A stretch of DNA of 36,717 bases from Brachionus koreanus (taxonomy: Eukaryota > Rotifera > Eurotatoria > Ploima > Brachionidae), in NCBI GenBank assembly GCA_016987375.1, contig PJRA01000553.1:6657-43373 (forward strand). Direction: 5' to 3'. A program made the translations under genes and the position numbers. Positions 19,870-32,656 of the stretch are shown here, in pieces. Positions within the stretch are counted from its first letter, which is position 1, and the number at the start of each line of letters is the position of its first letter. Under the pieces are notes generated by a model. That model was given only the letters and a program-made list of their open reading frames with translations, was not told the origin of the DNA and did not search any database.

Positions 19870-22635
19870 ATGACGAGCACAATCGTTCAGCAGAAACAAG
19901 GAAGCAATTCTTTTGGAAGACCAAAGATGATGGAAAATCGGGCCTTTGATTACATTTATGACAAAAACTATCATCTTTCAAACCAAACTGATCATCAATT
20001 TCAAGCTATTAAATCCCAAAGCGGAAATACTAATATTGTATTCATTTAATTTTTTTAAATGAAATTTATAAAAAAATCACTTCTTATTAAGCACTTACAG
20101 CCAAATTATAGAACCATGTTTAGTGAACTTCAGCATCATCCACGCTTTACTCTACAACTAAAAAATAATCTGGTTTTACCAAATCATATGAACCAAGATT
20201 GGCCAGGAAAACAAAATTACTCTAGAGAAAAATTAATTCTTCAAAAACTGTAAAATTTTTAAGCTTAGCTTTAATTTGAAAAAATTTTATATTTCTTAAA
20301 TCAAGTATGACCGGAGATCAAAGCATAAACATACCATCAGTAGTTTACGAAAATCATGATTTAGATGGAAAAGACAGACACAAATTCGCTAAAAAGCCAA
20401 TAATTCCTTTTATTAACGCAATACCACCATATGTAGTTCTAGACACAATTCGCAGTCAAGATCAAGATCAACAACGATTAAAAGAATCAAATCGACCTCA
20501 AACCAGCTACGCGAAGACTATTGGTACTCAAACTGATTACCGGGACGGTGAAGCTCAAACTGATCCATATACTCCTGAGTATGTAGTAAAACCTGGTGAA
20601 CAGCCAGAGTTGTTAACTTTGATTACATTGGCTAATGGCCGCGGTCTGCCTGTTGGTCTTGCTGAAGTTGAAATGATCGAGAGAGCTCGAGCAAAACGCG
20701 CCTGGGAAGCCACTTTGCCACCTATTAATGATCCATCTCAATGGGAAAAGAGACTGAAGATGATGACCGAAATGGAGCGCAAAGAGTGGATGTTTCGTGA
20801 AAAAGAAATTGAAGAGTATTTATTTTATTTTTTTATGCTTAAATTATATTTAAATTTATGTCAGAATACAGAATATGAGAATGGAATTGTTAAAAAAAAT
20901 GCTTAGAGACCGTGAAGAAAATCAAGCTGGCATACTAGCCAAAAAGCTTGACAAGTTATGGGTAAAAAAGCAAAAAGAAAAAGACGCTAAAATCAAAAAA
21001 TTAAGAGCTGAGAATATAAAAAGTATTTTTTTTCAAATTGAAAAAAAAAAATTTTTTGTTTCTTAAAATAAAAAATTTTTAGACATTCGTAAGCTAATTA
21101 AAAAAAGAGAAAATCCTAAAAGTGAATTAAAAAAAAGAAATATAATTGAGGAATATTCTAATTTTGAAAGTGACACTTATGCACCTTTGACTCGTGTGGG
21201 CTACTTTCCAGACAAAAATGCCGATAATTATGTGGTAAAAAATAGATATTTGGACACATACCAAGGTGACTTATTTATTTTGCTAAAAAAAAATCTGAAA
21301 AATTAGAAGAAAATAAAAATGTATCTTTGATTAGGCCTTTTGGAATTAGAAGCTTCGCTACCTCATTATGTTCTTCAGCTTAAAATTGACCCGCCAAAAA
21401 GAAATCAACATACCCAAGATGGCTACTTAAAACGAAAATACAGAGAAGAAAAACGCCTTGAAGACATTCATTCTGTATTTTACAATTTTTTTAATTTAGG
21501 ATTTATTTTTATTAATTTCTAAAGAATTTGTTGGCCATAAAAGAGCAGAAAAAGACGGAAGAAAAGCCGTTGAGATTTTTGAAATTGATAGAAAAACCAG
21601 TGCCCAGACCGCCGACACCACGTATCGACATACCAGATCCCGAAGAAGAAGAAAAAGAGCTGGCAATTATTTATCTTCAAAAAATAATCAGAGGAAAAGC
21701 AATTCAAAATATGGTACGATCAGGAAGTCAAATAATGTGAAAAAAATTTAAATAAAATTTTTTTCTAGATGTATGATGGAAAACAAGAAAAATTAGTTTT
21801 GATAAAAGAAGTTTCCAGCACTCATGCCTTACAAACTGTTGATCAGTCTAATACTAAACTCTACAAACAGAAAGTTTTGACTTTGCAGCGTCAACGACAT
21901 TTGACGAACCAAGCCGAAGATTTAAAAGACGAAGTATTGCAAAACTTGGAAGGCGAAACCGTTTGTGACATGCTGGACTTTTTGAGCAAAGAATTAATTC
22001 GTTTACAAGAGGAGAGAAGAATCCATGCGTTTGCCATGTTGGCTGAGAGGCAGAGACGCATGAGAGAAGCCGAAGAAAGTGGATTAAGACAAGTAGAGGA
22101 AAGACGAAGAAGAGAAGATGATGAAATTTTCAAACAAGTTTATTTTAGAAATAAATATTTGTGCATTATTTGTTTATAAGTCTTTTTTTAGATGCTTAAA
22201 ACTCAACAAGATTGTGTTGAAACTTATCTGGAAGATTGTATATTGGAAACAATTGATCAAGTAGCCGATGAAGAAGCTCGAAAAGAAGTACATGAGATGG
22301 CCAATAAAATTAACGATGTTGCTTATGAAGTCGAGCAAACGTATTAAATAAATTATGAAGTATCCAATTTTTTAATTCATTTTTTTAGGAGATCTGCTGT
22401 GGAAAGTGAAGAAATAGTAGCTGAATTGGTCCACGGATTTTTGATACCAGAAGCTCAAAAAGAAGTCTATCGTCAACAAAGTAAATTTCATATTTTTAAT
22501 ATTGATATGTAAGTATTAATTTTTTGACTAGTAAAATCCAAACAAGAACCATATCTTATGGCTGCTCACAAAGAAATATATTCAGAAACAAATAAAGCTT
22601 TATCAAACAGCAATAATGAGACATTGGATGATTAG
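19870..22635 (+). CDS. CFAP91: cilia- and flagella-associated protein 91 (CFAP91/MAATS1), 736 aa, 11 exons
   Basis: Exons: 19870-20037, 20101-20249, 20306-20815, 20865-21022, 21083-21265, 21335-21474, 21525-21713, 21769-22137, 22192-22340, 22389-22480, 22532-22635. CFAP91 (Chlamydomonas FAP91, calmodulin- and spoke-associated complex) sits at the bases of radial spokes in motile axonemes. The N-terminus has FDYIYDKNYHLS, the expected start block. The central part has GTQTDYR, GRGLPVGLAEVE, the EWMFREKEIEE block, GYFPDKNADNYVVKN and a PRPPTPRID linker. An IQ-like segment follows, IIYLQKIIRGKAIQNM (about residues 484-499), consistent with calmodulin contact. A long Arg/Glu-rich coiled coil then spans about 560-622 (FLSKELIRLQEERRIHAF), and the C-terminal helix has SEEIVAELVHGFLIPE. 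Length is close to vertebrate CFAP91 (about 770 aa). A plus-strand AATAAA follows the stop near 22651. Confidence 0.95.
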
Positions 22636-23019
22636 AGCTAATTTCAATGAATAAATTTTCTTATAATACTATATTTCTTGAATTATTAGCAGATTTTTTT
22701 TATTAATTATCTAAAATATATATGCATATATTTTGTTCTTTTTTTTTTAATTTGGATTGAAAAAATTAAAATTTAAAATATTAAATTTAATTTAAGATTT
22801 TAAATCTTAATAGAAGTTAAATTTTTCAATAAGTAATGTTTAAAAGTGTAGAATTAAGCAAAAATATATCTTAAATATTTTAAAAACTCTCACATCAATA
22901 CTTTATTTAATACTCAGATAAAATTTAATTTTAAATTCTAAATTAATCTATTACAAACAATATCTAATATCAATATTTTCAAATTTGTATACTAGAATTG
23001 AATACTTTTACTTTTTGAC
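22636..23019. other. convergent 3' ends of CFAP91 and the ShKT gene
   Basis: This 384-bp tail-to-tail spacer has polyadenylation signals for both strands: plus AATAAA near 22651 and minus AATAAA at 22902-22907. The two predicted 3' UTRs come close together or overlap slightly. Confidence 0.6.
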
Positions 23020-25462
23020 CTAGCATACTCTGCATGTTTTGGCACAATAATATGCCATAGAATCTTTATTTGATTTACAGTCTCCACGTTGAGCAAGATC
23101 TGCACAATAGTGAACCAAATCTTTGCAATCACGCTTAGCACTAGTAGTATCTTTATTTTCATTTGTCTTCTTAATTTGATCAATAGTTGTAAGTGGTCTC
23201 GTAAAGTAACTGCTAGAACTTTTTGTATGAATAGGCCTTCTAATCAATAGCTTTTTAGTTGTTGGATGAATTCGATTTTTTTCATCAACTAAATCACCAC
23301 AAAGGTTACACGATCGTTTGCATGCTTGGAGCATATAAAATGGATTGGTTTTGCAATCACCTCTCAAAGCTAAAACCGGACAATGTGCATAATCGTCTTT
23401 GCAAAAATTCTCAAACACTTTAATTTAAGTAAACTAATTAATATTATTTATTTTTTATAATTTTTTAAGGATAATAACCCGATATATTGATTTTTTTAGT
23501 TGAATCCTTTATTATATTTATTTTTGTCGTAATCTGCTCCTCACAGAACTTACAGCTTTCTTTGCACTCTAAACTCATGTACTGACGATTTCTCACACAT
23601 TCACCTTTAAAAGCCCATATTTGGCAATTCTTATTTAAATCAAAACAACCTAAAAAGAAAATTAAAATTAAAATTTTAATTAAATTTTTTTATCTATGAG
23701 AATAAATATGACCTGATTGTTCATCATTTTTTAAAACTGAAGTGAAAGGTAAAATTGGAGTTTTAGATAATTGAATTATAGCTGTTGTTTGAGGCATTTC
23801 AAATGATATAAGTCCACGACTAATTTTATTGTTTGATGATACTTGAGTAACAGTTGGTAGAGATGATTTCAAGGCATATATTGACTGTGTCACTGATTCG
23901 TCATTTTTACAAGATTTACCCAATTTAATTCTTTGGATTAGTTCGATTTCTTTAAGAGAAAAATTTTGATAATTTTTTTAAAAAATAAAGAACAAAAAAT
24001 GGTAAATTGAGGTTTATGAGCGAATTTTATTGATACTGCTTAAAAAATTTTTATTAAAAATTTTATTTATTTTTTTTTATTAAATTTTTAAACAATTGTA
24101 TGATTTAACTTAATTTTGATGTCTGCAAAACTCTGCACAAAGTTAATTAATACAAAATTATGCAAAGAAAATGTAATAGTTAGAATTAGATTGATATTTC
24201 GCTTAAAATGAAAATACGCTATTGCATTAAATTTAGTTAGCTCCTGAAAAATATTTTTTCATATCAGTTTTTAGCATTATCACTATGAAAATTAGAAGGA
24301 GTTTCCAACTTCAATTTGCCTCAAAAATTACCTTTAGAAGTCTTGCATTTATTTATATAAAAATTATCACACGGAAAAATTTTTTCTATTATTTTAATGA
24401 TGTAAGGATCATTTGATTTTAAATCACTAAGCGTAAACAAAAAATCTTCTTTTTTGCCATAAGATCCCAAATATGCATCAATCTAAAAATTTGAATTAAA
24501 CTAAATATTTTTTATTCTTTTATTGTTTAATACTGCACTGGCTAGATATTCCTTAATGTCGACTAAAGCAAAGCTATTTCTCCACGGAACAACTTCAAGA
24601 GCTCTTTGGTACGCTGCTTTTAAATTGGAAAATGTTGTTGACTCAATAGCTTCCATAGTCAGCAAGCCATAAGAAAGTTGATGAACCATTAAATCTTCGG
24701 ATCTTTTTATTTAATATAGTTTATTATATCATAAATTCTGTTTTTAATTAATACCTAAATTTGTCGTTTGAGCATAGTAAATTTTCTTCAGCAACTGTGA
24801 TCAATGGTATATTTGGAATTGGACTCAGGCCTCTAATAAAATTCCAGCTTGAAGGCAATGAATTATAAAAAAAATTATATTCAGGAATATTAAGAATATT
24901 TTCGGATGCTCCCAGTACCACAACTCTTAGATTTTTTTTATAAAAAATATTTCTTATCTCTGTATTTCCAGCCAAATAAAATTTTAAAACATAACACGCT
25001 CTTTTCAGGCCATTAATTGTTACTTTATTAGAGCCAACAACTGGTATACCATAAGCTTCAGTATATTTTTGATAAAAATAACTAAGCTTTAGATCAATCC
25101 TTATATATGATGGAATTCGCCTTATTCTATCGCAAAAATCGCCATCTAATGAATGTCCATTTCTTTCTCTAATTGAAAATCTGTTCCGAATTGATCCTTA
25201 AATAATTGATTATTTTTTTTATTGTAAATTTTAGACATAATTTACCAGCATTAGTGAAATTGCTATTAATAAACGAGAGGTCGTAGTAATAGGGCTCATT
25301 CTCGTAAGTTTTGTCTAAATAGCTTATACTAGTGGATATTTGGGAAATTACTTAAATTTCTTACATATATTTAGGAAAAATTTTTTCATTTTTTACATTA
25401 CCCTCATCGATTATAATAAAGAGTAAGACTCCTGTTACATAAAATAAAAAATTGAATTTCAT
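23020..25462 (-). CDS. secreted protein with degenerate metallopeptidase-like domain and three ShKT domains, 565 aa, 8 exons
   Basis: Exons: 25462-25402, 25314-25246, 25196-24755, 24702-24534, 24482-24332, 23949-23713, 23649-23479, 23417-23020. Residues 1-20 look like a signal peptide. Residues about 45-297 resemble, from memory, a family of secreted putative metallopeptidases in bacteria and animals: WNFIRGLSPIPNIP, AEENLLC, then where relatives have V-H-E-F-x-H this protein has VHQLSY (H198 to Y202), followed by WRNSFALVDIKEYLAS. The catalytic Glu and the second His are missing, so activity is doubtful. A Ser/Thr-rich linker leads to three six-cysteine ShKT domains (378-412, 439-473, 531-565), the last ending at the C-terminus. 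ShKT domains often tether or regulate secreted enzymes. The channel-blocking Lys-Tyr pair of the ShK toxin is absent in all three, so nothing marks this as a toxin. Family assignment of the N-terminal domain is moderate; ShKT is firm. Confidence 0.85.
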
Positions 25463-26500
25463 CTCAAAAAATTTTTCGATTTTTTTATTTTTTGTCAAAA
25501 ATTGGTCCTTGATTTTTGATGAAAATAAAAGGAGTTAAATATGGTCTATATATAAAAATTAATCTTTATGTATTTATCGATTTATGAACCACTTGAGAGA
25601 ATAGGATCAAAAATTAATTTCTAAAAATTTGGCCTCTTCAAATAGAAATTGCTTAATTAAATTTTTTCTTTGCAAATTCACACTCAATCATCAATAAAAA
25701 ATTTTATAATGGAAAATGAGAAAAAAAATTATCTCGCTTCTTCAAAACGCTATCAAGAGTTCAATTCAACTTTAAAACATTTTTAAATGATAAGAGAATT
25801 GATTTGTTTAAGTTATGGATAAAAATATCATGTTAATCAAATATTTGCATCTAACTGGTTGTACTTAATATTGAGCTGGGTGACCTTTTATCATTATCTG
25901 TTTAATTTTTTCAAAATTAGAAAAAACTTATACTGATCTATAGATGAAGGTCATATTTTTAAAGCTCAACATTTTTATCAATTAAATCAAGATAAAAATC
26001 ATGATTAAGTTCATCTAACGTTTAGTTAAAAAAAAGTCTAATGAAAATTGTTATTTGACAAATTAGCTGGGGGAATTGCAAAAGAAAAAAATATTTAAAA
26101 AACCTTTATTTGATTAATTTTCGGTTTAAAAAAATACAATTGAATATAAAATATTTGATATAATGTATCAAAAATGTGCATATATTTAGCTGAAAGATAT
26201 AACAGCGTTTTTTAAATAAAAATTTCTAAGATTTTTTTAAAAATTCAAATGTCCTATATTCATTAAAACTTTTAGAAAAAAATGACTTCTCTTCTTGTTT
26301 ATTTTATATGAAATAATGAAAAATTAAAACATAAAATATTCAGTATTAAAAAATTTCTCCATGAATAAAATTCAAAAGGAAAAAAACCATCATTAAGATT
26401 TAGTATGTACATTTGAGTGATTAATTGTCGTCTCTTGTTCTTGATGCATCCAAACTAATAATCGAGTAATTTATCGGCCTAACTTTTACTAAACAACCTT
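25463..26500. other. intergenic DNA between the ShKT gene and NCK
   Basis: AT-rich. It should contain the promoter of the ShKT gene (left) and the 3' UTR of NCK (right, with a minus-strand AATAAA near 26300). No gene or repeat was recognised. Confidence 0.5.
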
Positions 26501-29500
26501 TCATTTTTTTATGAACATTGAGTCAAAACTTGGCGGTTCAAAAGGCTTAACCAAATACAGTCTTTCTCCATTTTGGTCGAATATCGGATTTTTATTATAA
26601 TGATCCAACAATTCTTGCATACTGTTGAAAATTTTTTTACCGATTAGGAATTTTGAATCCTTGTAAATAACTTTAAAATGTTTATTGTTGGTACTGTCCG
26701 ACTTGAGAGATATCGAAAAGCATCCATTCTTTAAAAATAAGCATTATTTATAAGTATCTAAAAGTTGAAAAATTTCATTTGAAAATTCATCAGACATGAT
26801 CTTCGCAAAAAACAATTAAAGATAAAATCAATCTTGACCCTTGAGTGTATGGCAATAATAACAATAAAAGCATTCTATGACAAATTAAGTTACATTTTTC
26901 TAAAATTTAACACGCCTGAAATTTATAAATAGTTTTCTTGAGGCCATTATTTTCTTGTATATACTATTTAGACTTTTTCAATTGAGCGATAGGAAAGTGA
27001 AAGAATATAAAACCAGTTTCAAATCAAAACATATTATATATCTTACTTCATTATATAATTATCTTTTTTTTTTGCTAAACAATTAAATATTTAAATTTGT
27101 AGTAGCTTTTACTCTCTAAATTTCTTCTATACTTTGACTTATTTTATTTTTATTTAAGAAATGTTGAATAAAAACTGCATTTTTTCAAATTAAAAAATAA
27201 TAATGATTTAAAAAATTTCTATAAAACATTTTGAGATTAGATAATCTCTAAATAGAACTTCCATCTTCAGAGGGACTCCATAAGTAAATAAAAGTTAAAC
27301 TAAAGTTTAATATATTTTTTTTGAATTGTTTCATAATATTTTCTAGTGTTGGTAACCGTAAAGGAAGTATAATTTTTTTTTATAAAAATCTTGTGTGACC
27401 ATATACTAAACGAGAAATATTGATTTTTTCTCTTAAAAAATTAGAAAAAAATGATCTAAAACATTCCTAAAATAAGATTGAAAAATTAAAAAATCTTCTT
27501 AATTAAAAAAGTTTTTCTATACATAGCTAGTTTTTTTCTCTTTGACATTTTTAAGCAAAAATTTGAATAAAAAAAGCTCAAGAAGCAAAAAAATTTTTTT
27601 TTTTAAAAAATCAAAAAAAAATAAAATTCAATATTCAATCATTGGAAAGATCTGTTGTTTATCTTTTCTAAAATATTGAAATATCTTTTAAGAAGCAAAA
27701 AAATCAAAAAAAATAAAATTCAATATTCAATCATTGGAAAGATTTGTTGTTTATCTTATCTAAAATATTGAAATATCTTTTAACCACTTTTTTTATTTTA
27801 TGGAATTTTTGGAAACATATTTTTGAACTAAAATCGAACAGATTTTTTAAGATTTTAAACAGTAAAGGTTAAAATTTGTACCAAAAAATTCCAAAAAATA
27901 AAAAAAGGGCTTAGTTTTTTTTTATTCTAATTTTTGCTAAAAAATGTAAAAGGGAAAAAAAAACTTGCCACCTAATACTTAAGAAATAAGTAATTTTTTT
28001 TAAATTGAAAATTCATTTTTTTATTTAATAAACTATTTATTATTTAACATGTCTTATTTTTAAATTTTTATTTTAATTATTTAAACGCCTTATATTGAAG
28101 ACAATTTTTAAAGTTTTTAATTAAAACTCAAAAAAAAAAGAATCAAGAATCAAGAATTTTATGCAAATAAACCTTGGAAGCTTTTTTTATAGAATTTTTT
28201 AATCATGAACTTTAATTTTTCAAATTTTCCGTAGAAATTAGATCACCAATTTTCATAATTTTCATTTTAACTTTGTATCATGATCAATTTAAATTTCAAA
28301 ATTTATACTAATAACTATTTTTAATCATAAAACAGATTGTAAATTGTGAAAGAAACCAAATGAAAAATTTAAAACTGATTTAACTTTATATCTGAAATTA
28401 TCTATGTAAAATTTAAAAAAAATCATGGAAATAAAGTTGCAGATGAGTTCGACTGACACTAATAATATATTATAAATTCTTTTTAACTAATTTTAGATTG
28501 GAATTTTTTTTTTTTAAATTTTAAATTTTTGATTTTTAAAAAAAATTTTGGTTTTAAAAAAATAAAATCTTACATCAGAATCTCTAACCAAATAATCTCC
28601 ATTAGTTGCATACTTATTCAATAATAAAATAGTGTCAAATCGGCTTATATTACCAAAATACCATTTTTTATAAGCCAATATTCCAATTAACGATGGTCGA
28701 CGAATAAATACAAAATCTTGTAATTGATGTTCCAATAGAGGCTCGACACATTTAGAGGGAATCATTCCAGTTACTCCTTCACTATTGAATACCTTAAGCC
28801 ATGACTTGTCAAAATCAAGACCTTCGACATCATCTTCAACTAATTTAACTATTTCGTTTATGTGTACGCTCAATTCGTTTGAATATGAATTGGTTGTTTT
28901 TAAACTAGTGCTAGCCTTAAACGGATATATAACTCGTAAATACTCTATGTCTTTTTCACTAGATGACACTGATTCGCATTTGGGATAACTTGAATCCAAA
29001 TTAGGGTTCGAAGTATCAAACAATTTAGGCGACATGTGATTGCCAGGAGATTCATATTGTCTTTCATTAGAGGGTGAATTTTTAATAGCCTAAAATTAAG
29101 ATCATATTTTGTAAAACAACAAAAAAAATTAACTAAATGTTAGTTACATTTTTATTTTGTAAAGAATTTGAGGATACATTAAGATCTTCTTGCAAATAAT
29201 TCGAGGGATATAAACCAATTATTTGAGAATCTTCAACACCTATTTTCCACCAGCCATCTCCGAATTTTTCTAAAACAACTACTTTTGTACCTACACTCAA
29301 AGTAAGCTCATCTGGTCTAATTAGTTGTTAAATAGGAATTTAAATGTTTCGAATAAAATCTCATTAAATTACTTGACAGCATTGTATTTATGTTTAACAA
29401 TTGCTCGTGCAATGCCCGAATTTTCGCTTCTAATTGTCGAATTAGATGAAACTGATGAGTTTAGTTGATTGTTGATGGGCGATGATTGCATTTTGAGAGA

Positions 29501-29859
29501 ATTTTCTGAATTATTCGATGTAAAAGTTTGCAATTTTTTCGGAATTATTTTTTCTAATAGTGATTTTTTCTCTTTTTTAACATAATTTGAGGGAACATAT
29601 CTTAATTTAAAAAAAAATTTTTTTTTTCCAAAAAAATAATTTTATTTCAAATTATAACAATATACCCTGTTTGATCTGTTTCAGCTTTGCGAACAAGCCA
29701 CCAGTTTTTTGAATTATCTAAAAGTACTAGACGCTCGCCTTTTTTAAGATCAAGCTCGTTTGGCTCTTTTGATTTGTATTCAAATTTGGCAACTAAAATC
29801 ACATGGGTTCCCAAACCATTGCTAATTGATGATTGATTTGTTGATAAAATAGATGCCAT
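26501..29859 (-). CDS. NCK: NCK-type adaptor protein (SH3-SH3-SH3-SH2), 444 aa, 5 exons
   Basis: Exons: 29859-29666, 29600-29373, 29316-29148, 29089-28574, 26728-26501. NCK adaptors bind phosphotyrosine receptors through SH2 and recruit actin regulators (WASP, PAK) through their SH3 domains. SH3-1 (about 19-72) has NWWLV and YVPSNYV. SH3-2 (about 128-183) has DELTLSVGTKVVVLEK, DGWWK and LYPSNYL. SH3-3 (about 248-315) has IYPF but a longer RT-loop, a single Trp (KSWLKV) and MIPSKCV where PxNYV is usual. The linker FIRRPSLIG matches the NCK inter-domain motif. SH2 (about 339-437) has WYFGNI, DYLVRDSD with the phosphotyrosine-binding Arg366, then NKHFKVIYK and the PIF...LYLVKP end. The last SH2 exon lies beyond a 1.85 kb intron. 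The protein is longer than vertebrate NCK (377 aa) because of its linkers. The start is the internal ATG of MASILS; an earlier in-frame ATG lies in a Phe-rich run. Confidence 0.94.
26729..28573 (-). other. 1.85 kb intron splitting the NCK SH2 domain
   Basis: Donor GTAAGA at 28573 and acceptor TTTAAAG ending at 26729 are both phase 0. No coding frame is seen inside. It contains a two-copy tandem duplication (27580-27782) and many A/T runs. Every other intron in this gene is shorter than 75 bp. Confidence 0.85.
27580..27782 (+). repeat. two-copy tandem duplication inside the NCK intron
   Basis: The block from AAGAAGCAAAAAAA through ATTCAATCATTGGAAAGAT to AAATATTGAAATATCTTTTA occurs at about 27580-27690 and again at about 27690-27782. 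The conserved part is offset by 92 bp with only a few differences; the first copy has a longer T/A run. It looks recent. Confidence 0.85.
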
Positions 29860-32656
29860 TTTATTTGAAAAAAAAAACAAGGCGTCTCAAAACAAAGCTA
29901 TTTTATTGTACTCATTTATCTAAATAAAAATAATTGAAATTTAGTTTAGAAAAATAACCTTTTTAGGTTATTTTATCCTAGTGATTAATAAAATATTGGT
30001 CGCTGTTTTTTTTTTTCTAGTGAGAAAAATCTGCTTATGATCAATACGTATCTAAGCCAAAGCAAATTTTTTACTAGTAAGATTTTCAATTTGAAAAGAA
30101 TAAAACTATTGAGATTTGTTTTCTTAATATTTTCTCTAGATAGTTTTTTTTTGTATCAAAATGCTCTAGGTTTCCAATTTAGTAAAACAAACAAATGGTC
30201 ACACTTGATTTGGTATTCAAAATTAGATATAGAAATCAAATACGATTATCTCTTGTGCTAGTCTTATGTTGATCGAGTCAACGCATCCAACAACACCTTA
30301 CATGTTGATTAATATGTCAAAGCAAATTGGCTATGGATTATGTCTTTATCTCTTGTTTTAGCATTCTAGTTGAATTTTTTTTGCTAATTTATTTGGAAAA
30401 TAAATTATTTATGAATATTAGCCGAGGTCTATTTGGGCTCTATATAAAATTTATTTGCTTTAGTTTACATGATTAATGTCTATTTACATCTATAAATATG
30501 AATATAGAAGTTTGCAAATTTACACTGACAAACCATTTGTCCTAATTATAATTCTATATCTTTCAATTTGAAATTTAAAACCATTCAAACCATCTGCTCT
30601 AATTTAAACTAAATTATAGCCTTATTTTTTTCAATTCTAATAAATTAAAATTTATTTTGATTATTTTAAATTTTCTTAATAAATATAAGATGCGCTTCTG
30701 ATCTGATATGATTTTTATTTAGACTAAGATCTGAAACTAAAAACGATTCTAAAAGCTCGTAATTTATCTAATCGAAACATCAAATATTTCCAAATTTATT
30801 ACTATAAGACCAGTTTTGTTTATATCTGCACTAATTAACAATCAAAATCATATGAATAATGTATAGTTCATAAACAGAACACTTAAAAAGATTAAAGATA
30901 AAATATTCTAAAATATGATTTTATATTTAGACAACTATAAGTAAAAAGGACTACTAAGTCAAAGTTAGTTTCTATCTTTTTGTTTTTAGATAAGTTTAGT
31001 AGCCTATTTTGATTAATTGAATTTTTTCCAAATATTCAGACAATAATTCTTATCAATTTACGACTAATGTTCATCAATAATCTCCTGAGTCTTGTTTCTT
31101 ATCTTATTATGTTTAAATGAATTAAATCTGTAAATGATAGCATAAATTTCTAAATAATAAGCTAGACAATTCTCACTAATTACGATAGAGTTATTTTTTT
31201 AAACTACATTAAAACTAATTTAATAAAACTTTATTTTTAATTTAAAAAACTTAAATTTTTAAAATAATATTTGGACACTGTTTCCAAGTTACCATTTTTA
31301 AGGTAGAAATTAATTTTTCAAAAGACACTCTAAAAGTTGAATTATTTTTATTGAAGGTCTCTATTGATTTACCAAATTATTTAAGTGCCTTGATAAATAA
31401 AACTTAAAAAAATTGTCTTTAAATAAAACATATCTTGTTGCTGAAATTTTGAAATAATTTCTAAAAACCCTCTAATCTGCTCGTTCTAATTGCAAATATT
31501 TATTTGAAAAATATCTAAAAGTTTTTAATAAATTTATTTACAATTTACTTTTAAAATTGAATGATTAAATACCTATTTTCGCAAATTTATATAATAAAAT
31601 TATGCCTTTTAATTCTAAATAATATTTTGATTCAAAAAGTTTTTCGAACCTAGTGATAATTGAAATTTTCATACTTATAGTTGATAAATTGTCAAAAAGA
31701 AAAAATTTAATGATACAAGCCCTTTAGTTTTTTTATTCGAATTTAACCTTTTGCAAAAAAGCAAAATATTAAACAAAATACTTTGTTTATTCAGTTCTGT
31801 TAATAAAAGAAAAATTACAATGAGTTTTATGAATTTTAAATTTAGTAAAAAAAAAAACAAACAATAGAAAATTTTTAAAAAATTCATAGTAAATCTTAAT
31901 TAAAAAAAACTGAAAATTGAAAAAATTTATTTTTTGTTTGGTTTATTTCTTAAATAATAATTAAGAGTAATAAAAAAAAAATTTTCTAATATTTATAATT
32001 ATTCAGAAAAAAACAACAAAATTTTATGAATTGTTTGAAATTTCTTAAACATTTATTTTTAAATGATCTTTCTTTTTGTCAATTCTTAGCATTTCTTGAA
32101 TTGCTTGAGATTCTTGACTCAAATTTTTCTAGATTCATAAGTAGAAATTTTTCATAAGATGTTTTTATTTAGTACTTACGACCTGATTTAACCAAAACAA
32201 ATTTTAAACTTGCTTATTTCAAGTTCGAGTTTTGCTGCAATATTTTAAATACTGAAAAACAAAACAAGAAAAAATGCTAAGATCTTAAAAAATTTGCTCT
32301 AATTTTAAAGTTAAGTCAAAATTTCAAGTAGCTGTATTTCAATTAATAGAAATGAAAATAGCTAATTTTAAAAAATATCCGTTATTTTAATAAAAATTTA
32401 CTATTGAAAAAAAATATTCATAAAAATGAAATAATTAATTAGAAAGTTTTTAAATTAAATTAAATATTTAAAAAAGTATACAGCCAAATTAAACAATACA
32501 GTTTAATTTAATTTACTCAATTTAAGTTGATAAAAAAAATTTATGACAGCAGTTTTTTATTTAACAACGTCTCTTTTAGGTCTTTAAATTTTATACTTTT
32601 TCTAATTTTTTTAAATTATTTTAATCTTTAAAAAGGGATATGAAACAAGGTGAAAC
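29860..32656. other. 2.8 kb intergenic DNA, no gene recognised
   Basis: The left end should carry the NCK promoter and 5' UTR; on the minus strand a T-rich run ending in AG near 29930 could be a 5' UTR acceptor. Open frames at 30037-30261 (+) and 31675-31887 (-) are Phe/Lys/Leu-rich and not credible. A GC-richer patch at about 30255-30340 has short coding-like frames but no recognisable protein. Confidence 0.45.

Noticed and set aside
23020..23649. Interpretation of the ShKT domains as an ion-channel toxin
   Set aside because: The Lys-Tyr pair needed by the ShK toxin is missing in all three domains and the domains are modules of a larger secreted protein.
23020..25462. Peroxidase-ShKT fusion like nematode MLT-7
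   Set aside because: ShKT plus a large N-terminal domain suggested it, but no haem peroxidase motif is present in the N-terminal exons.
30037..30261. 74-codon plus-strand frame upstream of NCK
   Set aside because: Phe/Lys-rich with no recognisable motif, and it lies in the likely NCK promoter region. The same frame continues past its stop for a few coding-like codons, but no family match came to mind.
31675..31887. 70-codon minus-strand hydrophobic frame
   Set aside because: It is built from TTT/TTA/AAA runs, and its length is expected by chance.
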